A program made the position numbers and the translations under genes. From contig NZ_JAFAIX010000012.1 in the NCBI RefSeq assembly GCF_019236475.1, positions 620,001 through 684,000 of the forward strand: a stretch of 64,000 nucleotides of DNA, read 5' to 3'. Below are positions 35,201 to 44,777 of the stretch, one piece after another. The DNA is from Chitinophaga sp. (lineage in GTDB: Bacteria > Bacteroidota > Bacteroidia > Chitinophagales > Chitinophagaceae). How positions within the stretch are numbered: the first letter of the stretch is position 1; every line of letters begins with the position of its first letter. A model generated the notes under the pieces. The model was not told where the DNA came from. It saw only the letters and a program-made list of their open reading frames with translations, and did not search any database.

Positions 35201-37294
35201 ATCAGATAAGGCTCCTTCCACTTGGAAAGTAGCAGTGATACTGGTGTCTGCACTTTCCCCATGGGCGCGGAAAACGCCTTTATTGATATCACCGGCAACA
35301 GAGATATCGTGGTATGTATAGCCCTTATAGTAAGCGTCGCTAAGTTGTGCTGTGGCGCGGGCAATCATGCCTTTTAACGTATATCCCTGACCGGTAGCAC
35401 TCATGCTGCCATTAACCCAACCGTAAGTTGTGTCTAGCAGGAGTTTGCCCATATGGATATGCATGTAAGGAATGTTGATATTGTAGGAGCTGCGCAGACT
35501 ATCGGTAATGTTGATAAGTCGAGCTTTTATATCTGCGTTCGCATAGTCGCTTCTTAACTGAACATTAGTGTTCATATCCTTCATACCGCCAGAGAAGGAG
35601 CCTGTAATCTGGAATTTCTCTGGAATACGTGGCGTATCTGGTAGCGTGCCGGCGGGTAACCAAGCGCGGAGGGGTTTGTTGCCAGATTGGATATAAAGTC
35701 CGGTTAGGTTGACGTTCAGTTTATCAGGATTCGCTGCATGGTTGACCTGGCCATTGCTCATCTTGATCAGATTGCCAATGTGGTCATTTACGTACAGGTC
35801 CCTAATATTCAGCAGGCCAAGATTTCCTTTTAATATAGCCGATAACGTTAGCTCTTTATCCCATAGCGGATTGAAGTATTTGTTTTTTCGAGCATCCGGT
35901 ACAAATCCCAGCCATTCGCCCAGGGCCACGGTAATAGAGTCCAGATTGGCATCTAGCCCGATTTTATCCAGGTCTTTACTGGCATCTGCCCAGGAGGGCA
36001 CGGTAACGGTTATGTCTTTTCGGAGTGTACTTTTATTGGTTTGTACCAGGAAGTTGTTCAGGGAAAGGCTTTGTGGTGTAAATACCACATCCATATTGGC
36101 CTTTTTGATCGTAAACCCTGACCAATCGTGGAGCGTCATTGATTTCAGTGCCGCGCTGATAGTATCTGGAGAATATTTCACATTGGCAATATGCGTATTG
36201 ATATTGCTGAGGAAAAGGTGATTATAGTCCGGATTAGGGCCAGCGGCCTTTGGCGGTGGAGCGCCGTTGTCATAACGAACAGCGAGCCTGTCCAGGTGAA
36301 CCTGTGTAGCCGCTACCGTCCAGGTATTGGGCGTGGTATCTGGAGGAGGAGGCGTTTTATCCTTGCCTGGCATGAGTGCAACTACACCGCCTGTATACTG
36401 CACTTTTAAGTCTCCCACCTGGATATGGGTGGAATCCTGGTCCAGGCTGGAGTTCAGTAATGTTAGTTTACCAATTGTCCAGGCGGTGGAAATGCCGATC
36501 GCGTCGCTGCTAAAAAGGAAGCTACTATTGTTGATAGTGAGTTTTTTCAGCAGGAGGTGTAGTGAAACGGCATTGGTATCTTTCGGTTCAGGAGGGGGCG
36601 CTGCAGCGGCCACTTTCGACGGATTATAGTATTGCCGGAAGTAACCTTTGAGGCCATCCACGTCAATTCCTCTGAAGGAGTACACACCATCCTCAACGAG
36701 GAGGTCATCCGGATCGAGGTGAATTTCTTTCCAGGTGAGTACGGCATCCATTCCTCCTGGGAGGTCTTCGTATCTAATGCGGAATTGCTTCAGCGAAATA
36801 TCTTTCAGCAGGTACTGTAAGGTGGTACCAGTGGATGTGTTGAGGGTATCCTTTTTGGGTCCTGGTTTTACGAAAGCATCAATGGCGAACTGGTAGTTGA
36901 ACGTAGAATCGTTCAGGCGATAAGCGTTTACCAGTACCGAATCCCATTCCAGCTTATCAATTTTCAGATCATTGCTAAGTAGGGAAAGGAGATTATAGTG
37001 CACCTTCAGTGTACCTGAATAAAATAGGGGCTGATTGGTGGTATCTGCCACGTATACGTCTTTGAGTTCGAGATATTGCCATCCTCTGGCGCGGAGATAA
37101 CCTATTTTAATACGGGTATTCAGTTTCTTTTGCAGATAGGACTCGCCTTGTTGGCGGATATAGTTCTGTACTCCGTCTATCTGGAGCAATAGCAGCAACA
37201 TAACGGGCAACAGCAGCACCGCTACAATAATCCATAAAAGCCATTTCCACCAGGGGCGGCCGCGATTTTCTCCGGTTTCTTCTGGTTCTGTCAC
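32234..37294 (-). CDS. tamB: Translocation/assembly module protein TamB
   Basis: Very long (1686 aa) periplasm-spanning AsmA/TamB-family protein. One N-terminal inner-membrane helix (WWKWLLWIIVAVLLLPVMLL) is followed by a long beta-taco-like repeat region and the C-terminal DUF490/TamB domain. That domain includes NITAKYTVNAPAIDLVQDQL, YKQRIPFEVYLMIKGNLKKP, DISFQLDMPERER and GLLVLNTFIPDD. TamB-like proteins are thought to move phospholipids or assist barrel assembly between the membranes. It overlaps the downstream tamA-like gene by 17 bp. The C-terminus is Lys/Asn/Gln-rich (KTKTEQKKLRTNSQKKS). Confidence 0.93.
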   Translation of the reverse strand: MTEPEETGENRGRPWWKWLLWIIVAVLLLPVMLLLLLQIDGVQNYIRQQGESYLQKKLNTRIKIGYLRARGWQYLELKDVYVADTTNQPLFYSGTLKVHYNLLSLLSNDLKIDKLEWDSVLVNAYRLNDSTFNYQFAIDAFVKPGPKKDTLNTSTGTTLQYLLKDISLKQFRIRYEDLPGGMDAVLTWKEIHLDPDDLLVEDGVYSFRGIDVDGLKGYFRQYYNPSKVAAAAPPPEPKDTNAVSLHLLLKKLTINNSSFLFSSDAIGISTAWTIGKLTLLNSSLDQDSTHIQVGDLKVQYTGGVVALMPGKDKTPPPPDTTPNTWTVAATQVHLDRLAVRYDNGAPPPKAAGPNPDYNHLFLSNINTHIANVKYSPDTISAALKSMTLHDWSGFTIKKANMDVVFTPQSLSLNNFLVQTNKSTLRKDITVTVPSWADASKDLDKIGLDANLDSITVALGEWLGFVPDARKNKYFNPLWDKELTLSAILKGNLGLLNIRDLYVNDHIGNLIKMSNGQVNHAANPDKLNVNLTGLYIQSGNKPLRAWLPAGTLPDTPRIPEKFQITGSFSGGMKDMNTNVQLRSDYANADIKARLINITDSLRSSYNINIPYMHIHMGKLLLDTTYGWVNGSMSATGQGYTLKGMIARATAQLSDAYYKGYTYHDISVAGDINKGVFRAHGESADTSITATFQVEGALSDTGLQNFHTDMEIAKADLYTTHWYTKPLTLMGNVHAEFTSIDPQRIEGNAFLTQWKIQTADNIIPLDTVALIAKHTDQQYIDLKTPMGVINSWGQFDYTKIGAAFSMIMAKPLQPMDTAKLIIPPAGQSLAWSGSLVWPRSLHDLAPTLRIDEPLVFSGRLNSDSSLLTFQAHAPKINYDSLQVDSLAINVAILDTALQAKASLAHLAHPTFPLHQTMLTARADTGLVNFDLVLHDIRNKPKYQLGGYVDFLPDNIMKLSIKPGLLLNYQQWAVDRDNMLRLKNHFPDSANIRLSQGHQSIHLVTQQDTSATPAVLLKIQDFQLSTITAMLSSDTLLANGLLNADANVRNWNTSPIIDAKLRIDSLTVKNAPVGTLTAQVNNPVPNEYKLDAALSGPDNNVTLTGTYDSTLQAHVAIEKLSMKTVEPFTFGSMHNMYGTASGIFDITGTTAAPKVIGEMHFSQAGGVVSLLGNNLHLPDETIIMDDKGIQFNNVVIADSLNDEMVMTGRINTRDYSRFFFNLDVNADNFMALGPQQNNTQWLYGPAYVDSKIKIRGTLDLPRIDANVTLRDKSNITVILPHDEPGLADREGVVEFVDMSNPIDSALLAKKDSLKYGNPRLRGINFSGNIAVTPASTIKIVIDSQNGDYVQAKGTANIQATLDPSSKMSLTGRYEIEEGKYELSLNQLIKRSFDIQKGSYISFSGDAMDADLNITAKYTVNAPAIDLVQDQLGNMSQEDKNRYKQRIPFEVYLMIKGNLKKPDISFQLDMPERERNDFNGAPYNRIKQINQVPSELNKQVMGLLVLNTFIPDDPTSTLDNSGGGIGQAARNSVSKILSQQLNNLAGNLIKGVDLNFDLQSREDYSTGSAQEQTNLNIGASKNLFNNRLTVSVGSNIMLTGNTQNASSLIGDISVDYKLTKDGRYRVRVYQRNDNQSVIEGQLVETGIAFMLVVDYEEFREIFQRSKTKTEQKKLRTNSQKKSNNKNASDK

Positions 37295-37489
37295 GTGAGT
37301 TTTCGGGTATATAAATTACAGAATTAAAACGCGCCAGGGCGTTTATTAGTTTACTCTAAAAACGGGATTGTATCCGAACACTAGTGGGCGTTACAAAATT
37401 CGTACCTGGGCACAGGGTTATGACGCTGTGCAAGGATACGTTAAATACGGTAACGGGCATACTTTTTTTTGCGGAGAAGGGGCAAAAAG

Positions 37490-38119
37490 TCAGACAGATG
37501 GCTTATTTCGCTGATTAAAACGACGTATATACCAGAGTAGTTTATCCTTTTTTTCTTTATCAGACCGGAACTCTTCCAGTAGTTGTTCGTCTTGGGGTAG
37601 GATGTATTTTCGGAGGTTATAGGCGGATAACTCGAATATTTCGCCGGTAAGAATGTTAATAACTTTTATGAGCTGCACCGGAGTGCGGAGGGCCGCAACG
37701 GTCATATCAGCAGAGTTGTAATAATTGCGGGAAGATTGCAAACCTTGTTGCCGATAGATGCAGTAATACCCGGTTTCGAGGATTTTATTCAGGCCATTGT
37801 CCCGCACATAGATATTAATGCCATCGCAGTAGCCCCAGTAATCCTTTACCTTATGCTCCCCGCTGCCATCTCGGAGGACCAGCTCGTTTTTGCTGGCCAG
37901 GAGATACATCTGTGCGGCATTGCTGCGGTCTTTAATGGCCAGGTCCCCATCTTCTGAGGGGTTATTGGTCTGGAAATCCCTAAAGGTCTTGTAGAGGCCT
38001 CTTTTAAAGGTTTGGGCGTAGATGATCAGGTCGTTTGGGTTGACATCGTTGCTTTTCTCCTGGGCGCTTGCACCTAGAGAAAGCAATACGATACACAATA
38101 AACACAGCTTTTTCATCAT
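37490..38119 (-). CDS. Secreted hypothetical protein, 209 aa
   Basis: Unrecognised exported protein. MKKLCLLCIVLLSLGASAQ is a signal peptide with cleavage after SAQ; the body is 190 residues with a basic C-terminus (LLWYIRRFNQRNKPSV). Visible blocks are YAQTFKRGLYKTFRDFQTNN, KDYWGYCDGINIYVRDNGLN and ALRTPVQLIKVINILTGEIF. Related proteins appear in Chitinophagaceae, but I cannot name a domain. It lies alone between the tamB and gltBD units, with 195 bp to tamB. Confidence 0.75.
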   Translation of the reverse strand: MMKKLCLLCIVLLSLGASAQEKSNDVNPNDLIIYAQTFKRGLYKTFRDFQTNNPSEDGDLAIKDRSNAAQMYLLASKNELVLRDGSGEHKVKDYWGYCDGINIYVRDNGLNKILETGYYCIYRQQGLQSSRNYYNSADMTVAALRTPVQLIKVINILTGEIFELSAYNLRKYILPQDEQLLEEFRSDKEKKDKLLWYIRRFNQRNKPSV

Positions 38120-38234
38120 GATCTAAAGTAATCCAGTGCTGGGGTATTGAAAAGTGGAAATAGCTGAATAGGCGGATTTTTTCTACTGAAACAGGAATTA
38201 TATCTGTAGGGGGAGATTTGGGGAGATATAAAGT

Positions 38235-38258
38235 AAAAGGCCGGGTAAAGACCCGGCC
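38235..38258 (-). terminator. Terminator of gltBD
   Basis: GGCCGGGT (38239-38246) - AAAG - ACCCGGCC (38251-38258), with AAAA on the left giving a short T-run on the minus strand. About 90 bp after gltD. Confidence 0.75.
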
Positions 38259-38346
38259 CGACTGAAGGTTACAACAAAATCTAAACCTGCTTATGAGAAA
38301 AGTTAAATATGATTAAGACGGGCAAGAGATCTGGGATCTCTGCTGG

Positions 38347-39822
38347 TTACAGGGCCATGGCCTGTAACGAATGGTCTTTGCTTTCCAGTTGGGAAGTGCC
38401 CATAAGGAATTCATCCACTTTCCTCGCACACTCGCGTCCTTCGCTTATGGCCCATACCACCAGTGATTGACCGCGGCGCATATCGCCGGCAGCGAACACT
38501 TTAGGAATGGATGTCAGGTATGTCTTTTCAGAAGCTTTTACATTGCCTCTTTCGTCTTTTTCAACTTCCAGTTGATCTAGCATACCGCTGTGCTGTGGGT
38601 GTACAAAGCCCATCGCTAGGAGTGCTAATTCGCATGGAATATCTCTTTCTGAACCTGGAACTTCGGTGAATTTTGCCGGGCGGCCATCCGCACCAAGAGA
38701 CCATTGCAAGTCTACAAGGCGGAGTGCTTTCAGGTTGCCGTTATCGTCACCAATAAATGCTTTGGTAGCGATAGCCCATTGGCGGTTGGCGCCCTCTTCG
38801 TGAGAAGAGGAGGTTTTGAGCACCATTGGATAAGTAGGCCAAGGCATGTAATCCGTACGTTCACCTGGAGGTTTTGGCAGCAGTTCCAGTTGCGTAATGC
38901 TCACTGCGCCATGACGATTGCTGGTGCCCACACAGTCGGACCCCGTGTCTCCCCCACCTATAACTACTACATTTTTACCGGTTGCCAAAATATCCTGGCC
39001 TTCCACTGCTCTGCCAGCAACGCGTTTATTCTGTTGCTTGAGGAAGTCCATCGCAAAATGTACGCCCTTCAATTCTCTGCCAGGGATGTTTAAATCACGT
39101 GGAATGGTGGAACCACCTGCCAGTACTACTGCGTTGAATTCTCTCAACAGATCATTGGCACTAACGTCAACGCCTATATTAGTATTGCATTGGAAGACAA
39201 CACCTTCTTCTTCCATCAGTTTCACTCTACGTTCTATCACCCATTTTTCCAATTTGAAGTCAGGAATGCCGTAGCGGAGTAATCCTCCGGGAGCATCGTC
39301 TCTTTCAAACACGGTTACCTGGTGACCGGCATAGTTCAACTGTGCAGCAGCGGCCATTCCAGCAGGACCGGAACCTACCACTGCAACTTTTTTACCAGTG
39401 CGCACTCTTGGGGTCTTGGCTTGTACCAACCCTTTATCGAAGGCCACTTCAATAATATGTCTTTCAATTTCTTCAATAGCTACGGGTGGCTGATTGATAC
39501 CGAGTACACAAGCGCTTTCGCAAGGTGCAGGGCAGATACGGCCGGTAAATTCCGGAAAGTTATTGGTAGAAGTGAGAATGTCATATGCATCCTGCCAATC
39601 CTGACGATAAACGGCATCGTTGAATTCAGGAATGACATTTCCCAGCGGGCATCCGCTGTGACAGAAGGGCACGCCGCAGTTCATGCAGCGAGCAGCCTGC
39701 TGGTTCAATTTATTTTCAGGGTAGCGTTCTACAAACTCGTTATAATGCTTCACCCTTTCCCGTGGATCTGATTTCCCCGGCATTTCGCGTGTAAATTCCA
39801 GGAATCCTGTAGGTTTACCCAT
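38347..39822 (-). CDS. gltD: Glutamate synthase small subunit
   Basis: FAD-dependent NAD(P)H-oxidising beta subunit that feeds electrons to GltB. The N-terminal Fe-S cysteines are in CMNCGVPFCHSGCPLGN and CPAPCESACVLGI. The FAD motif is VAVVGSGPAGMAAAAQL, and the NADPH motif is VVVIGGGDTGSDCVG. The C-terminal block VFAAGDMRRGQSLVVWAISE is typical. At 491 aa it has the normal length. It lies 30 bp after gltB in the same operon. Confidence 0.96.
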   Translation of the reverse strand: MGKPTGFLEFTREMPGKSDPRERVKHYNEFVERYPENKLNQQAARCMNCGVPFCHSGCPLGNVIPEFNDAVYRQDWQDAYDILTSTNNFPEFTGRICPAPCESACVLGINQPPVAIEEIERHIIEVAFDKGLVQAKTPRVRTGKKVAVVGSGPAGMAAAAQLNYAGHQVTVFERDDAPGGLLRYGIPDFKLEKWVIERRVKLMEEEGVVFQCNTNIGVDVSANDLLREFNAVVLAGGSTIPRDLNIPGRELKGVHFAMDFLKQQNKRVAGRAVEGQDILATGKNVVVIGGGDTGSDCVGTSNRHGAVSITQLELLPKPPGERTDYMPWPTYPMVLKTSSSHEEGANRQWAIATKAFIGDDNGNLKALRLVDLQWSLGADGRPAKFTEVPGSERDIPCELALLAMGFVHPQHSGMLDQLEVEKDERGNVKASEKTYLTSIPKVFAAGDMRRGQSLVVWAISEGRECARKVDEFLMGTSQLESKDHSLQAMAL

Positions 39823-39852
39823 GTTGATAATGCATGTTAATTGTTACTGATA

Positions 39853-42800
39853 CTATCTGCCTACTTTCTGACTGATTGATTTACCTGCTTTCAAAGCTGC
39901 CTTGTATTCTTTAGGGAATACTTTCACAAAGTGACGTAGCTGATTTTCCCAGTCTTTCAGGATAAATTTCGCCACGGAACTGTTCGTGTAGGCGTGATGT
40001 TTAGTAATCAAGTCTTGCAGTGCAGCTACATCTTCCTGATCCAGTGGATCGAGGTCGATCATATCGCGATTGCAATGGTTGGCAAAATTTCCTTTCACAT
40101 CGTAGACAAAAGCGATACCACCGCTCATACCGGCACCGAAGTTGCGACCGGTTTCACCCAGTATCACCGCGCGTCCGCCGGTCATGTATTCACATCCGTG
40201 ATCGCCCACTCCTTCTACTACAACGGTAGCGCCGGAGTTACGAACGCAGAAGCGTTCCCCTGCTTTACCGCGGATATAGGCGTCTCCGGAAGTAGCGCCA
40301 TAGAAACAAACGTTTCCGGCGATGATGTTGTCTTCTGCTTTGAAGCCCGCTTCTGCCTGCGGATAGAGGATCAGCTTAGATCCAGACAATCCTTTACCGA
40401 AGTAGTCATTTGCTTCCCCTTCGAGTTCCAATGTCAGACCTTTGGTGGTAAATGCGCCAAAGCTCTGACCTGCGGAACCAACGAATTTGAAGTGAAGGGT
40501 ATCTTCAGGAAGACCTTCGCTCTTGTAGCGTTTTGAGATTTCGTTTGATAAAATGGTACCGATAGTACGGTCAGTATTTTTAACATTGAACTGTTGGAAT
40601 ACACGGGTTTTCTTTTCCAGTGCAGGTTGTGCCGCTTTCAGCAACTGCCAATCCAGCACTTCCCTGATACCATGATCTTGTTCTTCCTGTTTGTAGAGGC
40701 CTGTTTCAGCAGCAGCCGGTTCTTTATACAGGATTGGAGACAGATCCAGTTTAGTTGTTTTCCAGTTGGTGATATCTTCACGCAGTTGCAGGGTATCTAC
40801 CTGTCCAACCATTTCATTTACGGTACGGAAGCCCAGTTCGGCCATGATTTCACGCAGTTCTTCTACCAGGTAGTTGAATAGGTTTACTACGTGCTGAGGA
40901 TCTCCAGTAAAGCGTTTGCGCAGTTCTGGATCTTGTGTAGCCACGCCTACAGGGCAAGTGTTCACATGGCATTTACGCATCATGATACAGCCTTCTACCA
41001 CCAGTGCAGCAGTAGCCACACCCCATTCTTCTGCACCCAGGAGCGTTGCGATAGCGATATCGCGGCCGGTTTTCAACTGACCATCTGTTTGTAATACCAC
41101 GCGACTGCGGAGTTTATTACGAACGAGTGTTTGATGAGACTCAGCAAGACCTAATTCCCAAGGCAGACCAGCATGTTTAATGGAGCTGATAGGTGATGCA
41201 CCGGTACCGCCATCGAATCCGGATACCAATACTACATCTGCTTTCGCTTTGGCCACACCCGCAGCGATGGTACCTACACCTGCTTTGGATACCAGTTTCA
41301 CACTGATACGGGCAGCGCGGTTTGCATTTTTCAGATCAAAGATGAGCTGAGCCAGATCCTCGATAGAATAGATATCGTGGTGAGGTGGTGGGGAGATCAG
41401 CCCTACGCCTGGAGTGGAGTGTCTTACTTTCGCAATCCAGTCGTCCACTTTATGTCCTGGCAGTTGACCGCCTTCCCCAGGTTTTGCACCTTGGGCCATT
41501 TTAATTTGCAGTTCATCTGCATTGGTCAGGTAGTAGCTAGTCACCCCGAAACGGGCGCTGGCCACCTGTTTGATAGCAGAGCGCATAGAGTCGCCGTTAG
41601 GGAGCTGCTCATAACGGATCTCATCTTCCCCACCCTCGCCGGTATTGCTTTTTGCACCGATGCGGTTCATTGCAATAGCCAGTGTGGAGTGTGCTTCGTG
41701 AGAGATAGAGCCAAAGCTCATAGCGCCTGTAGCGAAACGCTTCAGGATATCCGTTGCCGGTTCTACTTCCTCAATGGAGATAGACGGACGGGTACGCCTA
41801 AACGAAAACATACTGCGGAGTGTACATGCTTTTTCGCTTTGGTCGTTTACTGCTTTGGAATATTTTTTAAACGTGCTATAATCGCCCATACGGGTAGCCA
41901 ATTGCAGCAGGTGAATGGTATTTGGATTGAAGAGGTGGAATTCGCCTTTGCGTTTCCATTGATAAACGCCTCCTTCTGTCAGACGCTGTACTGGTGTTTC
42001 TTTACGACCGTAACCCATCCAGTGTTTAGCCAGCGTTTCCCGTGCGATATCATCCACTGTCAGGCCCTGGATACGGGATACAGCACCGGTGAAGTATTTA
42101 TCTACCACAGACTGACTGATACCCAGAATTTCGAAGATCTGTGCACCTTGGTACGACTGCAATGTAGAGATTCCCATTTTGGAGAATACTTTCAACAGGC
42201 CGTCGCAAACAGCTTTGATATAATTCTTTTTCAGTTTATCCACATCCTGATCTGTATCCAGCTTACCGCCGATTTTCATATCGCGGATAGTGCTGAGTGC
42301 CAGGTAAGGATTGACGGCAGTAGCGCCAAAGCCCAACAGGCAAGCAAAATGATGTACTTCCCATACATCGCCGGCTTCAACGATCAGTCCCACCTGGCCA
42401 CGATACCCTTTACGGATCAAGTGGTGGTGTACTGCCGAAGCAGCCAATACAGAAGGAATAGCGGCGTGTTCAGAGTCAATAGCACGGTCAGAGAGGATAA
42501 TTACCTCGAAACCATCTTCCACTGCATCCACTGCATAGCGGCATAATCTGGCCAAACCTTTCTCCAGGGAACCTGGTTTGCCATCCGCTTTGAAATAGGT
42601 TTGCAGGGTTTTAGCCTGGAATAAACCTGTATCTATGCTACGGATTTTTTCCAACTCATGGTTGTTGAGAATCGGATGGCGCAATGCCACACCATGGCAA
42701 TGCAATGGATTCTCATCCAGCAGGTTACCGTTATTTCCCACATAAGTAGCCAGCGACATTACCAGTCTTTCCCTGATAGGATCAATAGGCGGATTGGTTA

Positions 42801-44382
42801 CTTGTGCAAACAGTTGTTTGAAATAGTTGCAGAGATGCTGCGGCTGGTTACTGAGAACAGCCAGTGGCGCATCTGTACCCATGGACCCTACAGGCTCCTT
42901 ACCATCGATGGCCATTGGCGCAATAATGGTGCTGAGATCTTCCGTAGTATATCCAAAAGCACGCTGGTATTTGAATATCTGCTCATGTTCCAGATGCGAA
43001 AAAGTAACGCGTGGTTCAGGCAGTTCTTCCAGACGGATTTTATATTTATTCAGCCATTCGCCATAAGGTTGCTGGGAGCAGATTTGCTGCTTCAGTTCCT
43101 CATCGCCGATGATGCGGCCCTGGTCCATGTCCACGATGAACATTTTACCTGGTTGCAGGCGGCCTTTTTCTTTGATATTTTTTGGATCGATTGGTAATAC
43201 ACCAGCTTCAGAAGCCATGATTACACGATCGTCCTTGGTTACAACGAAGCGGCTTGGACGCAGACCGTTACGATCCAGCGTAGCGCCGATAATTTTACCA
43301 TCGGTGAAAGAAATAGAAGCCGGACCATCCCATGGTTCCATCAGGGAAGCATGATATTCGTAGAATGCTTTCTTGACAGGGTCCATGTCTTCATTACCAT
43401 CCCACGCCTCCGGTACCAGCATCATCATTACATGTGGCAGGCTACGGCCGGTGAGGGTCAGCAGTTCGATCACGTTATCCAGGCTGGCGGAGTCTGACTG
43501 GCCTTCTTCTACGATAGGCAGTAGCATTTCCATTTCTTCCTGGGAGAAATATTTAGACACAAAGTCTCTTTCTCCTGCGCGCAACCAGTTGAGGTTACCT
43601 TTCAGGGTATTGATCTCACCATTGTGAGCGATATACCTGTAAGGGTGCGCTAGGCGCCAGCTAGGGAAAGTATTGGTCGCAAAGCGAGAGTGGATGAGGG
43701 CGAAGGCAGATACCATCTTCTCATCAGAAAGGTCTGTATAATAATGACGTACCTGGTAGGTGGTCAACTGACCTTTATATACAATCGTTTTATACGAGAG
43801 TGAAGCAATATAGAACAGTGCTTTATCCTTAGGAACAGTATTACGCACTGTTTTGGAAATATAATTACGCAATACAAAAAGTTTGCGTTCAAAAATTTCC
43901 GGATCACTGATATGATAAGGACAGGCAATAAATACTTGTTCGATTTCTGGTTCTACAGAAAGCGCACTTTCTCCGATGCCATCCGGACGTACCGGTACTT
44001 TACGATACCCCAGGATTTCCAGGCCCAGTTTTTCGGCACTGCGCTGAAGGATTTCGCGGCATTCTTCACGCCAACGGGGTTCTTTAGGGAAGAAGACCAT
44101 TCCCACACCGTACTTTCCAAATTCAGGCAGACGAATTCCTTGTTTCAGACACTCATCGTACAGAAATTCATGCGGCATTTGAAACAGAATACCGGCACCA
44201 TCTCCAGTGTTTTGCTCACATCCGCAAGCACCGCGGTGTTCCATGTTTTCCAACATGGTCAGCGCATCACTTATAATCTGGTGGGATTTACGCCCTTTGA
44301 TATGAGCGGTAAAACCTGTTCCGCAGGCATCATGTTCAAATTCAGGGCGGTATAAACCATGCGTTTGTCTCACTTCGTCCAT
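39853..44382 (-). CDS. gltB: Glutamate synthase large subunit
   Basis: 1509-aa alpha subunit that makes two glutamates from glutamine and 2-oxoglutarate. The class-II amidotransferase nucleophile is Cys21 in HDACGTGFTAHIKG, exposed after removal of a 20-residue propeptide. The central FMN domain contains KPGEGGQLPGHKVDDWIAKV and SGFDGGTGASPISSIKHAGL. The 3Fe-4S motif is CHVNTCPVGVATQD, and the C-terminal GXGXG beta-helix includes GATSGDAYIRGKAGERFCVR. It is transcribed with gltD. About 395 bp upstream separate it from a GHL10 gene. Confidence 0.97.
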   Translation of the reverse strand: MDEVRQTHGLYRPEFEHDACGTGFTAHIKGRKSHQIISDALTMLENMEHRGACGCEQNTGDGAGILFQMPHEFLYDECLKQGIRLPEFGKYGVGMVFFPKEPRWREECREILQRSAEKLGLEILGYRKVPVRPDGIGESALSVEPEIEQVFIACPYHISDPEIFERKLFVLRNYISKTVRNTVPKDKALFYIASLSYKTIVYKGQLTTYQVRHYYTDLSDEKMVSAFALIHSRFATNTFPSWRLAHPYRYIAHNGEINTLKGNLNWLRAGERDFVSKYFSQEEMEMLLPIVEEGQSDSASLDNVIELLTLTGRSLPHVMMMLVPEAWDGNEDMDPVKKAFYEYHASLMEPWDGPASISFTDGKIIGATLDRNGLRPSRFVVTKDDRVIMASEAGVLPIDPKNIKEKGRLQPGKMFIVDMDQGRIIGDEELKQQICSQQPYGEWLNKYKIRLEELPEPRVTFSHLEHEQIFKYQRAFGYTTEDLSTIIAPMAIDGKEPVGSMGTDAPLAVLSNQPQHLCNYFKQLFAQVTNPPIDPIRERLVMSLATYVGNNGNLLDENPLHCHGVALRHPILNNHELEKIRSIDTGLFQAKTLQTYFKADGKPGSLEKGLARLCRYAVDAVEDGFEVIILSDRAIDSEHAAIPSVLAASAVHHHLIRKGYRGQVGLIVEAGDVWEVHHFACLLGFGATAVNPYLALSTIRDMKIGGKLDTDQDVDKLKKNYIKAVCDGLLKVFSKMGISTLQSYQGAQIFEILGISQSVVDKYFTGAVSRIQGLTVDDIARETLAKHWMGYGRKETPVQRLTEGGVYQWKRKGEFHLFNPNTIHLLQLATRMGDYSTFKKYSKAVNDQSEKACTLRSMFSFRRTRPSISIEEVEPATDILKRFATGAMSFGSISHEAHSTLAIAMNRIGAKSNTGEGGEDEIRYEQLPNGDSMRSAIKQVASARFGVTSYYLTNADELQIKMAQGAKPGEGGQLPGHKVDDWIAKVRHSTPGVGLISPPPHHDIYSIEDLAQLIFDLKNANRAARISVKLVSKAGVGTIAAGVAKAKADVVLVSGFDGGTGASPISSIKHAGLPWELGLAESHQTLVRNKLRSRVVLQTDGQLKTGRDIAIATLLGAEEWGVATAALVVEGCIMMRKCHVNTCPVGVATQDPELRKRFTGDPQHVVNLFNYLVEELREIMAELGFRTVNEMVGQVDTLQLREDITNWKTTKLDLSPILYKEPAAAETGLYKQEEQDHGIREVLDWQLLKAAQPALEKKTRVFQQFNVKNTDRTIGTILSNEISKRYKSEGLPEDTLHFKFVGSAGQSFGAFTTKGLTLELEGEANDYFGKGLSGSKLILYPQAEAGFKAEDNIIAGNVCFYGATSGDAYIRGKAGERFCVRNSGATVVVEGVGDHGCEYMTGGRAVILGETGRNFGAGMSGGIAFVYDVKGNFANHCNRDMIDLDPLDQEDVAALQDLITKHHAYTNSSVAKFILKDWENQLRHFVKVFPKEYKAALKAGKSISQKVGR

Positions 44383-44777
44383 TTAGTTTAGATTTTATTC
44401 TTAGGCACACTTTTCCCAGGTGACTTGCGCCGTGGGTGATGGTGTACGATATTTCTCGGGAACGGTTTAAAGATACTAATAGAATGCCGTATTTTTTATA
44501 CAAATTATTGTTATAGGCATAAAATTTAGAAAAATTGAAAATTGATCGCCGTTTGATTTGATTTTTTTGAAAAAAGAATGCGGTGCCGGCTCCAGGCCCA
44601 GGTGAAAAAGAATTTATCCACATGAGAAGATTAGAAGAGATTGCCTGTGCTCGTTTTGGAGGGGAATTTATTGGAAGGAGTGAGCATTGGGGCAGAATAT
44701 AGGTACGTGGAGCGGGAAAGCTATTGATATGGAAACCGGTGCATTTATTTTCTAAACGCACCGGTAATAATATATCT
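44383..44777. other. Intergenic stretch upstream of gltB
   Basis: No gene supported. A long antisense-like ORF runs through it from gltB but has no family resemblance. ACCGGTGC (44735-44742) and GCACCGGT (44758-44765) form a hairpin past the GHL10 stop, without a T-run. A TATCTTTA element occurs on the minus strand around 44480 but lacks a well-spaced TTTG, so I do not call a promoter. Confidence 0.4.

Noticed and set aside
41377..42546. 389-codon frame antisense to gltB
   Set aside because: gltB covers the region with intact FMN and Fe-S motifs; the antisense frame shows no family likeness.
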